From Dactylonectria macrodidyma (Eukaryota; Ascomycota; Sordariomycetes; Hypocreales; Nectriaceae): a stretch of 64,000 nucleotides of DNA. A program made the position numbers and the translations under genes. This document shows, in pieces, positions 1 through 8,949 of this stretch. Each line of letters begins with the position of its first letter. The first letter of the stretch is position 1. The notes under the pieces are model-generated. The model saw only the letters and a program-made list of their open reading frames with translations, was not told where the DNA came from and ran no database searches. The DNA is taken from positions 3,534,001 to 3,598,000 of the forward strand of contig JAGMUV010000001.1 of assembly GCA_020744425.1 (NCBI GenBank). Direction: 5' to 3'.

Positions 1-1492
1 TTAAGTTCGCGCTACTATTATTACTATTTTATAATAGTAAGGCAGGGAATGGCCTATTAGTATATATTAGCTAGTAAGGTTTATAAAATGCTATCTATTT
101 ATAAAGATGAAGATAGGAAAACGTTAGGAAGCATTAAGGTTTAATTATTTTACTCTAATTATAGTTAATTAGTACTTTAGTATTTAGAAGAGAGAATATA
201 GCTAGATTAAGCCTAAGAATACTATTAATATTAATAAGAGCAGTATAATAGCTAGATTTAGTGAGTATTTAACTTTTTTCTTATTAAATTAACTAACTAA
301 TAGTAAAACTAGGCTTAGATTCCTTGGTTATTAGTAGTAGCGATCCTAAGAGGAAGGCCTTTCTTAAAGGGTCTCAGTCCTGTACTTAGACTAGCTTTCT
401 CAAAGCCGTGACTATAACTAGCCGTCTTCTAAGGCCTGGGATTATCTTTAAAGGTAAAGAGCTTTAGTAACAGTAGTTTATTAATAAGCTCCGGGAGGTG
501 GCTGACTAGTATTTTATTATGTCTAATAATGGCTAGACAGATGACTATATTATAATTAAGTGGCTTAAAGAGGTCTATTTACTCTAAATATAATCAGAAG
601 ATGAGTCTAATGTGAGGCTTATTATATTAGATAGTTATTGAAGCTATATATCTATATATATCTGCCTATTCTAAACCTGCTGAATTAAAAATGTCGCTGA
701 CTTATAATCTAGAATGAGTAGATAGCTATATGCTTTTTGAATAACGTGTATTACTATTACCTGCTAGCTTATTGCTCCTATGGCCTATAGCTACTTAATA
801 ATAGCCTATTTAATGTATCTAAGACTGCTTATTATAAAGAACTCTAAAGGCTGATAAGCCTGACTGATTTTATACTAGTGAATAAGGTTAACTTCATTAA
901 GGCCTATACTAAAGCTAGGGAAGTGGGCATGATGAAGGAAAATATCCTTTCGGACTAGAGGGTGATTAAAAACTGGCCGATTTTATAATAGAAAGTACTC
1001 ATATATCTAGAGATTTAGCTAAATAAGAAGGAAATAATACTTACATTAGATAGCCTTAGTAATAGGTAATGCAACTCTGATAATACGCTAAAGACTAGTT
1101 ATTATATTAGGGATCTGGGGAAGAATAAGACTCTTTTAATAAGAAGATAGTATTCTATAATATTAAAAGGGTTTAAAGCATAAGAGTTAAAGATCGCCTC
1201 ACTAAGCTTAAGAGTAGTCAGTTTAGAGGAGGAAGTCAGGCAGTTAAGTAAAGGTAAGAAGAGGAAGGCGATACCGAATCCTAACAGGAGGTTTATAACA
1301 CTAGCCGAGGCTCTAGTGGCTAGTAATACTATTTCAGAGCCAAACCAAGCAGGTGAAGAGATAGAGGCTATTAAGGAAGTGATTGAGGTGGGAGGAGTGG
1401 AAGAAGATGAGGGTTTAAATTCGGAGGCGGAAGAGTTGCCTGTCATACGCACCCGCGCAGGCCGCGTAGTTAAAAAACCAAGGAAATATTAA
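1..1492 (+). pseudogene. Decayed pogo/Fot1-type DDE transposase, 3' part
   Basis: The forward strand encodes, with many in-frame stops, the DDE_1 transposase core of the Tc1/mariner-pogo (Fot1-like) group. Around 330-460 it reads SSDPKRKAFLKGSQS then a run ending RLLRPGIIFKGKEL, the usual block before the second catalytic Asp. Around 600-650 it gives RLIILDSY, matching the LDGH region of the family. Around 900-950 it reads KAYTKAREVGMMKENILS, and the protein ends at 1490-1492 after RTRAGRVVKKPRKY. Stops sit at Gln and Trp positions (CAG to TAG, TGG to TAG), so the copy was inactivated by C-to-T mutation as in RIP. The 5' part lies outside the window. Seen: motifs and stops. Inferred: family assignment. 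Confidence 0.85.
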
Positions 1493-1605
1493 AATACATT
1501 CGATTCCGAGCGGAAAGAGAGGAACTAACTTGTTTTTCGTATTTCTGGTGACTCTTTGTGAAGGGGTTGAAAAATAGCAGTTTGTATGGGGAAACTTTTT
1601 TTTTG

Positions 1606-1638
1606 CTTATCGGTAGAGGGGTCTTATCGGTGGAGGGG
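1606..1638. repeat. Tandem 16-bp direct repeat near the transposon end
   Basis: The sequence cttatcggtRgagggg occurs twice, at 1606-1621 and 1623-1638, about 115 bp after the transposase stop codon. Position and purine-rich character fit a sub-terminal or terminal repeat of the pogo-type element. The matching left end is outside the window, so the exact terminus cannot be fixed. Confidence 0.45.
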
Positions 1639-2269
1639 TATCGCATGGTACTTCAGCGAGCGACGTAGATCTTAGTGCTTATCCGGACGCCGAAATCGAT
1701 GTAATTTCCGGATTTAAGTAGCTGACCCATTTTTCGACTAGTATTTCAGGTATAAAAAGCTGGAAAAGTGACAACAGCATTGAAGGAAGGGTTGCAATGA
1801 CAGGGCTACGTTAAGGGACGTGAAAAGGTCGGAAGTTATGACCTCTTTGTGATGTTAGAGGCACATCCGGCCGGCAGGTGTTATCAGCCGGTTGCTCCCT
1901 TTGGCACTGGTCTAGGCAGATGTAAAGTTCCTCATCAAAGGCGTTTGCAGCCACGCTGTATTGTGTTGCTGCCATTTGAGCATTGAATTAATCATATGCA
2001 TAGTAAATTTGGTGGTATTGATTTTAATGATGCTGAAGGTTACGGGTATGTCTCCAGTTATGAGCGCTAAAAGCGGGGTAAAAAGTGGGTCGGTACGGCC
2101 AGTACGCCTTAGCTGTTGCAAAGGGATAGTACGGGGTAGTACGAGAGAAGACCCCGTGGGGCCCCGCAGAAAGCCGCTCTTTCGCGACCGCGTTTTTATC
2201 TTTCTCCTCCATGACGGCACCAAGCTTATCAGTCCGTTCCAAATCTCGCGCCTCTGAAACTTGCCCCCA
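1639..2269. other. Intergenic, upstream region of the Zn2Cys6 pseudogene
   Basis: Balanced base composition. Overlapping open frames on both strands here (for example 1912-2337 minus and 1961-2257 plus) show no recognisable domain. The last 200 bp are the likely former promoter and leader of the regulator starting at 2270. Nothing else is supported. Confidence 0.4.
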
Positions 2270-2810
2270 TCATGGAGACTCCATCTCACGGTGGAGACAC
2301 TGAAGACGGACCGCTGGCCGCCAAGAATGCCGCTCACGACGGGTCTCAGCCGAAGCGGCGCAGGCTCGCGGACAAGGAAGAGGCCGCCGGCCCATCATGC
2401 CACTCGTGTCGACGCTGAAAAGCAAAGTGCTTGAGGGGCCAGCCGTGTTGCTTGGAGCCAGGTTTGCATATGTCTCTTTTTCTAATCTCCAGGCGCAACC
2501 AGTGACCCTTGATTGGGAGGAATCGATTGTGTGTATGACCAGGAGAAGTCGAAGCCTGGGATGCGCACTGAGGCCCACTCACTAAGCGAACAGACACACG
2601 GATCACGTGGTTCTGGGAACATTCCCCCTTTAGGGAAGGCGTCACGCTATTAACTTGTCCTGGATCGAGTGCTGCAGCTTGAGTTCCAGGGGGGATCGCA
2701 AGGCAAGATTGAAACCGAGATCAAACGGACACCCCAGAATTTAGACAACCTATACCACGGGCTTATTCAGGGCGTGGAGAATCGCTCAGACATCTTAAGA
2801 CTCATATAAT
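2270..2810 (+). pseudogene. Truncated Zn(II)2Cys6 transcription factor, N-terminal part
   Basis: ATG at 2270 opens a frame with an acidic/basic leader and then the zinc-cluster motif CHSCRR*KAKC, where the star is a TGA in place of an Arg codon (CGA to TGA). After a probable intron, a second piece reads GIDCVYDQEKSKPGMRT. That is the second half of the cluster and the linker conserved in many fungal Zn2Cys6 regulators. A following stretch (LDRVLQLEFQ) resembles the short coiled coil after the cluster. The regulatory middle domain is missing; the reading breaks where AT-rich sequence begins near 2810. So this was a pathway-type regulator, now cut and stopped. The linker and cysteines are seen; the original target pathway cannot be inferred. 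Confidence 0.8.
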
Positions 2811-3080
2811 GGATCTGTTTCTCTATAAGGCTATTGATAATATATGAGCTATAATAAGCTATGGCGATTAAGCCTGACTATACTTAGAAGTTACTAAATA
2901 AATGCTAAAACTCAGATAGATTTATTATTAATAATAAGATTAATAGAAGAATTAATGCTCTTAACTATAGTCTTATAAAGATTGTTTTATTTAATAATGC
3001 CTATATTATTCAGTTTATCTATCAGTTAGTTAAAGACGTTTTTATTAATTATAGATTAATAATTCTTAAAAATACTACAA
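2811..3080. other. AT-rich RIP-mutated fragment of unknown origin
   Basis: About 270 bp of strongly AT-rich sequence with sharp edges inside normal DNA. One forward frame gives a longish open stretch (INRRINALNYSLIKIVLFNN and onward to KNTTKEVDRSS), but I cannot assign it. It is probably a transposon scrap that truncates the regulator at 2270. Confidence 0.4.
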
Positions 3081-3236
3081 AAGAAGTTGATAGATCTAGC
3101 AGCAGAAACGAGACAGATGTTTGAAAGTCAGCAAAGCCATGTATAGGACAGCGTGAAATATCATTCAAAAGATCGCCAGACGGCGAAACAACGTTTCTAT
3201 TTATTCAGGACACACGCCCAGGGCAAATTAAGACCC

Positions 3237-3599
3237 CTACATCTCATAAGGCGACATCACCGCCCGCCAATTATGCGGATCCTTCTCGCCTCCGTTCCTC
3301 AGCCGGAACTCCTTCTGTTCCTCATAATAATCTTTCCACCACTCTTCGAAGGCCTGTCTATTGTACAAACTTCTCAGCACGCCTTCTCCCTCTCCGAAGA
3401 GGTCCAAAATGCGGTCACAGTACATCCACACACCCTCGAGATGGTGCGGCACCAACGGCTTCATGTCCTTACGCGCGACCACGACGGTGCCGATATATGA
3501 TCGCCACTCCGGGGGCGCAAACCCAGACTTGGCGTCGATATTGAGATACGTGCGTTTGGCTCTGGAGCTCCGGCCAAACGCGCGACCGACACATAGCAT
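3237..3599 (-). CDS. Hypothetical protein fragment, Trp/Glu-rich
   Basis: A 120-codon minus-strand frame starts at 3599 and ends in YEM before the stop at 3237. It contains YIGTVVVARKDMKPL, HHLEGVWMYCDRILDLFGE and NRQAFEEWWKDYYEEQKEF. The aromatic and charged pattern, with no internal stop, looks like genuine protein-coding sequence and recalls conserved hypothetical proteins of moulds. I cannot name a domain. Upstream, on the same strand, a neighbouring frame (RPECYVSVA) could be the preceding coding sequence joined by an intron or broken by a frameshift, so the true start is uncertain. No membrane segment or signal peptide is visible. Confidence 0.5.
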   Translation of the reverse strand: MLCVGRAFGRSSRAKRTYLNIDAKSGFAPPEWRSYIGTVVVARKDMKPLVPHHLEGVWMYCDRILDLFGEGEGVLRSLYNRQAFEEWWKDYYEEQKEFRLRNGGEKDPHNWRAVMSPYEM

Positions 3600-4138
3600 T
3601 CAGGGCGGTCCCTGCGTCCTCTGTAATCCCTATATTTTTAGAGGCCTTCAGGGGTCAAGGATGCCCGTTGCAATTTCCTAGCAGTGTTCCGTGCGCTATA
3701 CTCTGTAGATCTCGGGCTTGTACTCCGTCGGAGAGGTAAGATTTGGGAAGTGCCTTATGCACCTAGCCTAGCTCTGATTGGCTGCTCTGAAAGTGTGGCT
3801 TGAGATTGGGACAAACCTAAATCATGAGCAAGTGGCTTAAAATGCGTAGTCAATGTGTACTGCTAGCTCATCAGCACGAGCTAATACAAGACTATTGCAG
3901 CTTTCACTGGTCGATTTATGCCATGCGACCGCTCTCGCACAACGCTTTGCTGTACACCCTCGTAGTCAGTCAGCTCGCTTCCTGCCTAATCAACAAGTGC
4001 ATGCTTCAACGCTTCCCTCGTGCAATGTCACCCCCTCTCCAGCATTTCTTTCTCATCTTGCCGTCCTAATCTGGCTCGTTAGCCACTGTCTCTGGGGACC
4101 TTTTGTCTTCGGGCTGTGTTACCTCAGGTATCTGAGGC
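3600..4138. other. Intergenic with small unrecognised frames
   Basis: Two overlapping forward frames (3824-4069 and 3853-4179) exist but show no domain or coding bias I can support. The last 60 bp form the leader of the F-box gene. Nothing further is seen. Confidence 0.35.
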
Positions 4139-4519
4139 ATGGTGCCACTACGCAAGCGGCGCCGGCCACGCTCGCTTGATAGCAACGACACCGAGTTCGA
4201 CCACCACGGCCGCCACAGGAAGCCGCGCTCCGGCCGCATAACACGGTCTCGTGCCGCCACGGACTGTGCCCTAGCTGCCGCGGGAGCAGCTGCCGGCTGC
4301 CGGTCTCAGCGCGACTTTCTCTCTCCGCTCCCCAACGAGCTGGCCATCCGCATCTTCTCCTACTTGTCCGCCTGGGAGTTCCTCGACGTCCCCCTCGTCT
4401 CCAATGCCACTGTCCTGGGCAACGCCGGTGATGAGCTGAAGTGTCTAGACTTGGATTCCAGCCAACCACCCGGAGTTCGTGGATTGGGCAAATTGGTGAC
4501 CAGGGTTGTCAAGGGGTAG
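4139..4519 (+). CDS. Short F-box protein (probably truncated)
   Basis: A 126-residue frame. Residues 1-45 are basic and rich in Arg and Ser (MVPLRKRRRPRSLDS), a likely nuclear-targeting stretch. Residues about 58-90 are an F-box: DFLSPLPNELAIRIFSYLSA followed by WEFLDVPLVS, with the conserved Leu-Pro, the hydrophobic helix and the LVS end. F-box proteins recruit substrates to SCF ubiquitin ligases through Skp1. Family members normally continue for hundreds of residues after the F-box. Here the frame changes character after LVSN and stops 35 residues later, so it is either a fragment or spliced further on in a way I cannot see. Start ATG at 4139 precedes the basic leader directly. Confidence 0.6.
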   Translation: MVPLRKRRRPRSLDSNDTEFDHHGRHRKPRSGRITRSRAATDCALAAAGAAAGCRSQRDFLSPLPNELAIRIFSYLSAWEFLDVPLVSNATVLGNAGDELKCLDLDSSQPPGVRGLGKLVTRVVKG

Positions 4520-4967
4520 TCCCGATCTCACTAGATCACATACACGCCTCGACCTACCCTAGAGCCCTAGGATAGACCCGACCGTCACGTGACAAGTCGG
4601 TGCAACTCTCACCTGAATCCTGCTGGACCCTTGATTCAATAAATAATCCCAACCAAGGATTCAGATTCATTGAATCGCCCTGATCAATTACATCACTTCC
4701 TGGAGGGTTACGTTATGCATGAGGGATCAAGGCTCCAAATTGAACCCAATCTCCGCACTCATTCCCCAACTTGGTGATTGCCGCTTTCTGCCTGGAGTGT
4801 GGAGAGCGGATAGGCTCCAACATAAAACTGGAAGCCCCCCCACTTCCCCAAGAAAATCATCGACCTGCTGTTCCCATTGACCGCTCGCTACCGTCGCATG
4901 ACCTCCCAATTGAACAAGTTTGCAGTTTGTTTCGCGCAGTTTCTGTATCTCCGCCGGGGCTTACGCA
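4520..4967. other. Intergenic between F-box and ankyrin genes
   Basis: No supported gene. Contains the imperfect inverted sequence gattcaataaataatccc ... attcattgaatc near 4630-4675. The last 200 bp are the probable promoter of the ankyrin gene. Confidence 0.35.
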
Positions 4968-5903
4968 ATGGGAGCAACTGAGATGGCCCTCCCGATCGAA
5001 CTTTTCCTTCTTGCCGCCGAACATCTTATGCCTCTTGACCTGTTGCCCCTGTTACGTGCAGCTCCCGCGCTCTCACGACTTTTGGCTCTTCGGCATGTCA
5101 CACGTACCGATGAGAGGGGGTGGTCGATCTTGCACCACCTCGCGACCAAAGGAGAGGGAGAGTTGATGAATCTTGTACTCGCGAACGACAGTATCGCGCC
5201 AAACCCAAAGGACAGTAAAAAGCGGACACCGCTATCGTATGCGGCTAAACATGGACACGAAGCCGTGGTCAAGCTACTGCTGGAGCGACGAGATATTGAA
5301 ACGGACTCGAAAGACGACTATGGTTGGACACCGTTATTCCACGCAGTCGCCGGCGGACACGACGAAGTGGTAAAGCTACTGCTGGTCCGACATGATGCCG
5401 ACGCCAACTCGAAGGATGGATCTGGGCAGACACCGTTAGCCTATGCGGCTAGCTGTGGGCGCGATACGGTGGTTATGCTTCTGCTGGACCGACAAGGCGT
5501 CCATGTGGACTCGAAAGATGAACGTGGTCGGACGCCGTTATCCCGCGCAGCCGGCGGTGGACATGAAGCGGTGGTCAAGCTACTGCTAGACCGACATGAT
5601 GGTGAGGCGGACTCGAAGGATGAACGTGGCCAGACACCGTTATCCTATGCGGCTAGAAATGGACGTGAAGCTGTGGTAAAATTATTGCTGGAGCGACAAG
5701 ATGTCGAGGTAAACTCGAAAGATGCATTTAAGCGGACACCGTTATCCCATGCGGCTAAATGGGGACACGAAGCGGTGGTAAAGTTATTGCTGGAGCGACA
5801 AGATGTCGAGGTAAACTCGAAAGATGTATTTGAGCGGACAGCGTTATCCGATGCGACTGAATGGAGACATGAAGCGGTAGTCAAGCTACTGCTAGAGCGA
5901 TAA
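4968..5903 (+). CDS. Ankyrin-repeat protein with F-box-like N-terminus, cut by a premature stop
   Basis: 311 residues from ATG 4968 (A and G at favourable positions; an alternative ATG lies at 4983). Residues 6-40 (MALPIELFLLAAEHLMPLDL) look like the short F-box-like helix that opens many fungal ankyrin proteins. From about residue 45 there is one divergent ankyrin repeat, then six 33-residue repeats of the form TPLSYAAKHGHEAVVKLLLE with spacer SKD. At DNA level the unit is 99 bp and the last two copies are almost identical. The frame ends at TAA 5901-5903 exactly where the previous repeats have CAA (Gln), and repeat sequence continues for ten bases beyond it. This is therefore a C-to-T nonsense change and the original protein was longer. 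Function: protein-protein scaffold; partner unknown. Confidence 0.85.
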   Translation: MGATEMALPIELFLLAAEHLMPLDLLPLLRAAPALSRLLALRHVTRTDERGWSILHHLATKGEGELMNLVLANDSIAPNPKDSKKRTPLSYAAKHGHEAVVKLLLERRDIETDSKDDYGWTPLFHAVAGGHDEVVKLLLVRHDADANSKDGSGQTPLAYAASCGRDTVVMLLLDRQGVHVDSKDERGRTPLSRAAGGGHEAVVKLLLDRHDGEADSKDERGQTPLSYAARNGREAVVKLLLERQDVEVNSKDAFKRTPLSHAAKWGHEAVVKLLLERQDVEVNSKDVFERTALSDATEWRHEAVVKLLLER

Positions 5904-5975
5904 GATGTCGAGGCTGTCACATTCCAGCAAACATCTAGCCTGCCTAGTACAGAAATTAGGCTCCCGAGATAGGTT

Positions 5976-6459
5976 CTATAGCCAACGGGCGAATTCAATG
6001 CTTGTTGGAATAGAGGATATAACTCGCATATTTTGTCGTAAGGAGAGGATTGTAAGGAAGGGCCAGATAATTGAAGATGACCGTATACAGGCATTAACCG
6101 TCTGCGTACGACTCTCTCTTACAACAACAGGCAAAATTTGAGAAAAATCACCACCCATCAGTACAGGAATACCACCAAAGAGATCATTAGGACAATTCAG
6201 AATATCCTGCATTGTACGATGTACAGCTTCAAAACAATGCTTATGCTGCATCGGAACTTCATCCCATATGATCAAATGGGTACGTCGCATAAGGTCGGCA
6301 AGCTGAGAGTTCATTCGTATGCTGGCTGTAGATAACTCATTGATATCCAAAGGGATGATAAATCGAGAATGTGCTGTACGACCACCAGGAAGTAGTAGTG
6401 CAGCAATACCAGAAGAGGCGATGGATAGTACAACTTTGCCCTGACTGAGATAAAAATGG
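5976..6459 (-). mobile_element. Helitron PIF1-type helicase fragment
   Basis: Reading from 6459 downwards, one open frame gives SQGKVVLSIASSGIAALLLP, then GGRTAHSRFIIPLDINE, THLIIWDEVPMQHKHCFE (Walker B, DE), GGIPVLMGGDFSQILPVV (motif III) and ILSLRQNMR. This order is diagnostic of the RepHel helicase domain of Helitrons. The Walker A segment upstream and everything after FARWL are missing, so it is an internal piece of about 160 codons. It stops at a TAG 70 bp from the ankyrin gene's premature stop, with the two genes facing each other. Little RIP is visible compared with the large islands. Confidence 0.85.
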
Positions 6460-6899
6460 TGAGAGCCTGAGAATTCGGGCTTGGTAAGAATTACTTGAGA
6501 TCACAGCGTGCGCCGGGGTGCGTTACTCTACGCAACTCAAGAATCGTGAGAGCCTCTAGGGCCTTGTTAGCGGTGGATGTCAAGTCTGCCTAATGATTTA
6601 GTCGCCATACGCCTTGGTGGAGCTTAATAGGAGATGAGCAGATAGAGAAAAAGATTGTGCTCTAAAATGGCGAAAAATAGCGAAAAAGAACTCAAACACA
6701 TCTCCAGAGTTCCGCCAGGTTCTACTCCTTCCCTACACAAGCTCTACTCGTCGAAGTACACGGCGATGTACTTCACAGCTGGTCCAACATCGGGACTAGA
6801 AGCAGTGTCATCGTTAGTGCGTGCCACCATCCCAGTTGTTCCCAACAGCCACCTGGATGACTGGGAAGAGGCCCTGGTGGGGTCACGGCCGTGCATAGA

Positions 6900-7256
6900 T
6901 TGGTACAAGACGACGACGATGGCAGCAGCGACGCGGGCAGCGAGTCCCAAGGGAGTGAATCCTATCTTGGTTGAGCGAATTTGCAGCATGATAAGGACTA
7001 TTGTCCCTCTGACACAGAAGTCGAAGAGGGCCTAGAAGGCGACGACTCCGACGAAGGTCGACGCTCACGCAAGCGCCGCAAGGTCTCGAGATCCTCCGCC
7101 GGTTTGCTGCGATGCAAGCAGCTAGTGTGGAGCGCCCTTGTCGGGGGGGGGGGGGGGGGGGGGGGGAGACCGGTGTTGAGATCGAGAGGGAAGAATGCCC
7201 AGGCAAGCGGTATCCTCAGCCAGCGTCATCCCAGGCGACTCTGGTCAGGTATGTAA
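6900..7256 (+). pseudogene. Acidic/basic low-complexity protein fragment
   Basis: A forward frame reads DDDDGSSDAGSESQGSESYL, a TGA, then QHDKDYCPSDTEVEEGLEGD and SRKRRKVSRSSAG, followed by the poly-G run. The alternation of an acidic block with an RKRRK basic cluster (possible nuclear signal) looks like a disordered part of a fungal nuclear protein. The TGA is probably a mutated Arg codon (CGA). After the G run the more protein-like continuation (YPQPASSQATLVRY) lies in another frame, so length change in the G run or a frameshift has broken the gene. I recall similar acidic/basic segments in mould proteins with a C-terminal Myb-like domain, but no such domain is visible here. Confidence 0.5.
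7143..7166 (+). repeat. Homopolymer run of 24 G
   Basis: Twenty-four consecutive G residues inside the acidic/basic fragment, encoding eight Gly in the forward frame. Such runs slip readily in replication and are error-prone in sequencing, so the true length is uncertain. Confidence 0.95.
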
Positions 7257-8219
7257 AGCCAGTCCAGAAGTTAGTTATTCAGTACGCTGCTTCGTCCAAA
7301 CGGATGCCTGGTGTTTAATCTGACGCATGTATTTGGAAACAGACACCTTGTGCTCTCCATTCAAGGATGGCTTAAACTCCGGGCTGCTATCTAGCAGCTA
7401 TGGTGGTGGATACAATGATCATGACGCCTCCGCATTTGCTGGGATCGTTTCTCCCCTGATGTTGTGTAGACATCAAAGAGTCTGGCTCGGATACCATCTG
7501 AGGCAGCTTATGAGGCCCAGCCCTCGAGCAACTCATCGCACCTGAGATGTGCTTCGCCGATTGGCCAGTGGAGGTGTAGCGGGCGGCGGTGGCTTGGAGG
7601 AACGATGTCGTCGGTGCTAAGGTGTGGAACAGGTGCCTCAATACCCGCTTTCAACTGTCAGAATGTCTTAGTGTGGCGCTTGGAGGTCCATACCAGCTGG
7701 ATGGTGCTGACCTGGCACTAGAGGAAATCTATCTCTGACTTGGAGAAGAAGATATCTCTTGAGATTGCCATGGATTATGGCTGGATGAATGTGGAGGGCA
7801 GACTGTACAGCGGCAGTTGCCACAGGTTATGACCTTTCGCCGTGCTTGCTTGGCGTTGGTGTCCTCCGCAAATATTGAGAATAAGACCTGCATATGTTAG
7901 CAGGAGACAGACATCCCTCCCACTAAATCGCATTTTAAAACAGCTCATATCTCGGACGTTGATGTATTACAACTAGCACAGCGGACCAAAACACGTGGTT
8001 GATGGGGGCTAGACCATGGTCGGCGAGCTCGCGAAACCCCGCGGAATATAATAAGCGAGGGCCGACTCTGGTCTAGGATTATAGGCTATTGAAAAACCGT
8101 TCTAGTAGCTGGGTCTCGGAGGTCCGGGCGAGTCTATAGGTAACACCGGGTGAATTCCGTTGTGGATCCTGTTGGCCAAGATGCTGGCGGTCGTGTATTG
8201 ATGTGATAGATCTGTCGAG
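7257..8219. other. Region without a supported gene
   Basis: Balanced composition. Short frames (7327-7545 plus, 7387-7641 minus) have no recognisable domain. This may be decayed 3' sequence of the gene at 6900. No promoter or RNA gene seen. Confidence 0.35.
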
Positions 8220-8646
8220 GCATCTGTCACGACCCATGCCAACTAGGCCGCGACCTGATCACGTGTGCTGACAGCACCCCCACTTTTCGCCCCAATCACA
8301 CATGGATCACCCAGAACACCAGATGATCCAAATGATCCAGGATCATCAGGATCATTAGATGATCCCAATGACCCAACTTATACCGTAACTATATAGACGC
8401 CTGAGAAGTGCACATCTAGCATGAGCAGCTCCTCAGCTATCAATACAACTTGGTTACCTCAATCTACTCCGACTGCTACGCATCATCGTATATTGACTAT
8501 TACCTAACGTAACACTTCGACTACCGCTCAGTAAGTGTGACCTAACCGTTCTGCTAACATAGACCCTGGTCTATCCCTTAGGAACCCTTTCCAAGCTACC
8601 CCATACCCCGTATAGCCTAGCCTGGGAACACGACCGTTACAGCATC
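8220..8646 (+). mobile_element. Solo LTR of the copy-B chromovirus-like family, with target duplication
   Basis: The LTR itself is 8225-8641 (417 bp), starting TGTCACGACCC and ending CGACCGTTACA. It is flanked by the perfect 5-bp duplication GCATC at 8220-8224 and 8642-8646. It is the reverse complement, at equal length, of the LTRs at 30706-31122 and 38415-38831. In the gag-pol sense it points right. Unlike those copies it is not AT-shifted, so it keeps the likely original LTR sequence and can be used to polarise RIP changes in copy B. It arose by recombination between the two LTRs of a full element. Confidence 0.92.
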
Positions 8647-8949
8647 TACGTAGGGTATGGTGGAGGCTCGCGTCAGATTTAATCACTAGCCAGCTGGTAC
8701 CCACGTGGATGTAATGACATTGAGTACTACTCCCCTATCTAACACTATTAATCAGGGTTCAAAGCCACTACACTCCACTACACATTCGAGGATATGGAAT
8801 TGATGTGGATAATGACTAAGATTATAGCGGTGGAATGGATAGATATGGATCCATTATGGATATGAATTTATAATGTAGAAAGGATTTCCTTATAATAAGT
8901 AAGGGACTTACTCCCTTATATAACTCGACCCTTAGTATATTACTATTAT

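Noticed and set aside
1912..2337. Minus-strand ORF of 141 codons
   Set aside because: Overlaps the promoter and first exon of the Zn2Cys6 pseudogene, shows no domain and has Arg/Ser-rich shadow composition.
2397..2585. Forward ORF of 62 codons starting MPLVSTLKSK
   Set aside because: Out-of-frame shadow of the zinc-cluster region.
5645..6094. Minus-strand ORF of 149 codons
   Set aside because: It is the antisense of the ankyrin repeats; its internal repeats only mirror the 99-bp units.
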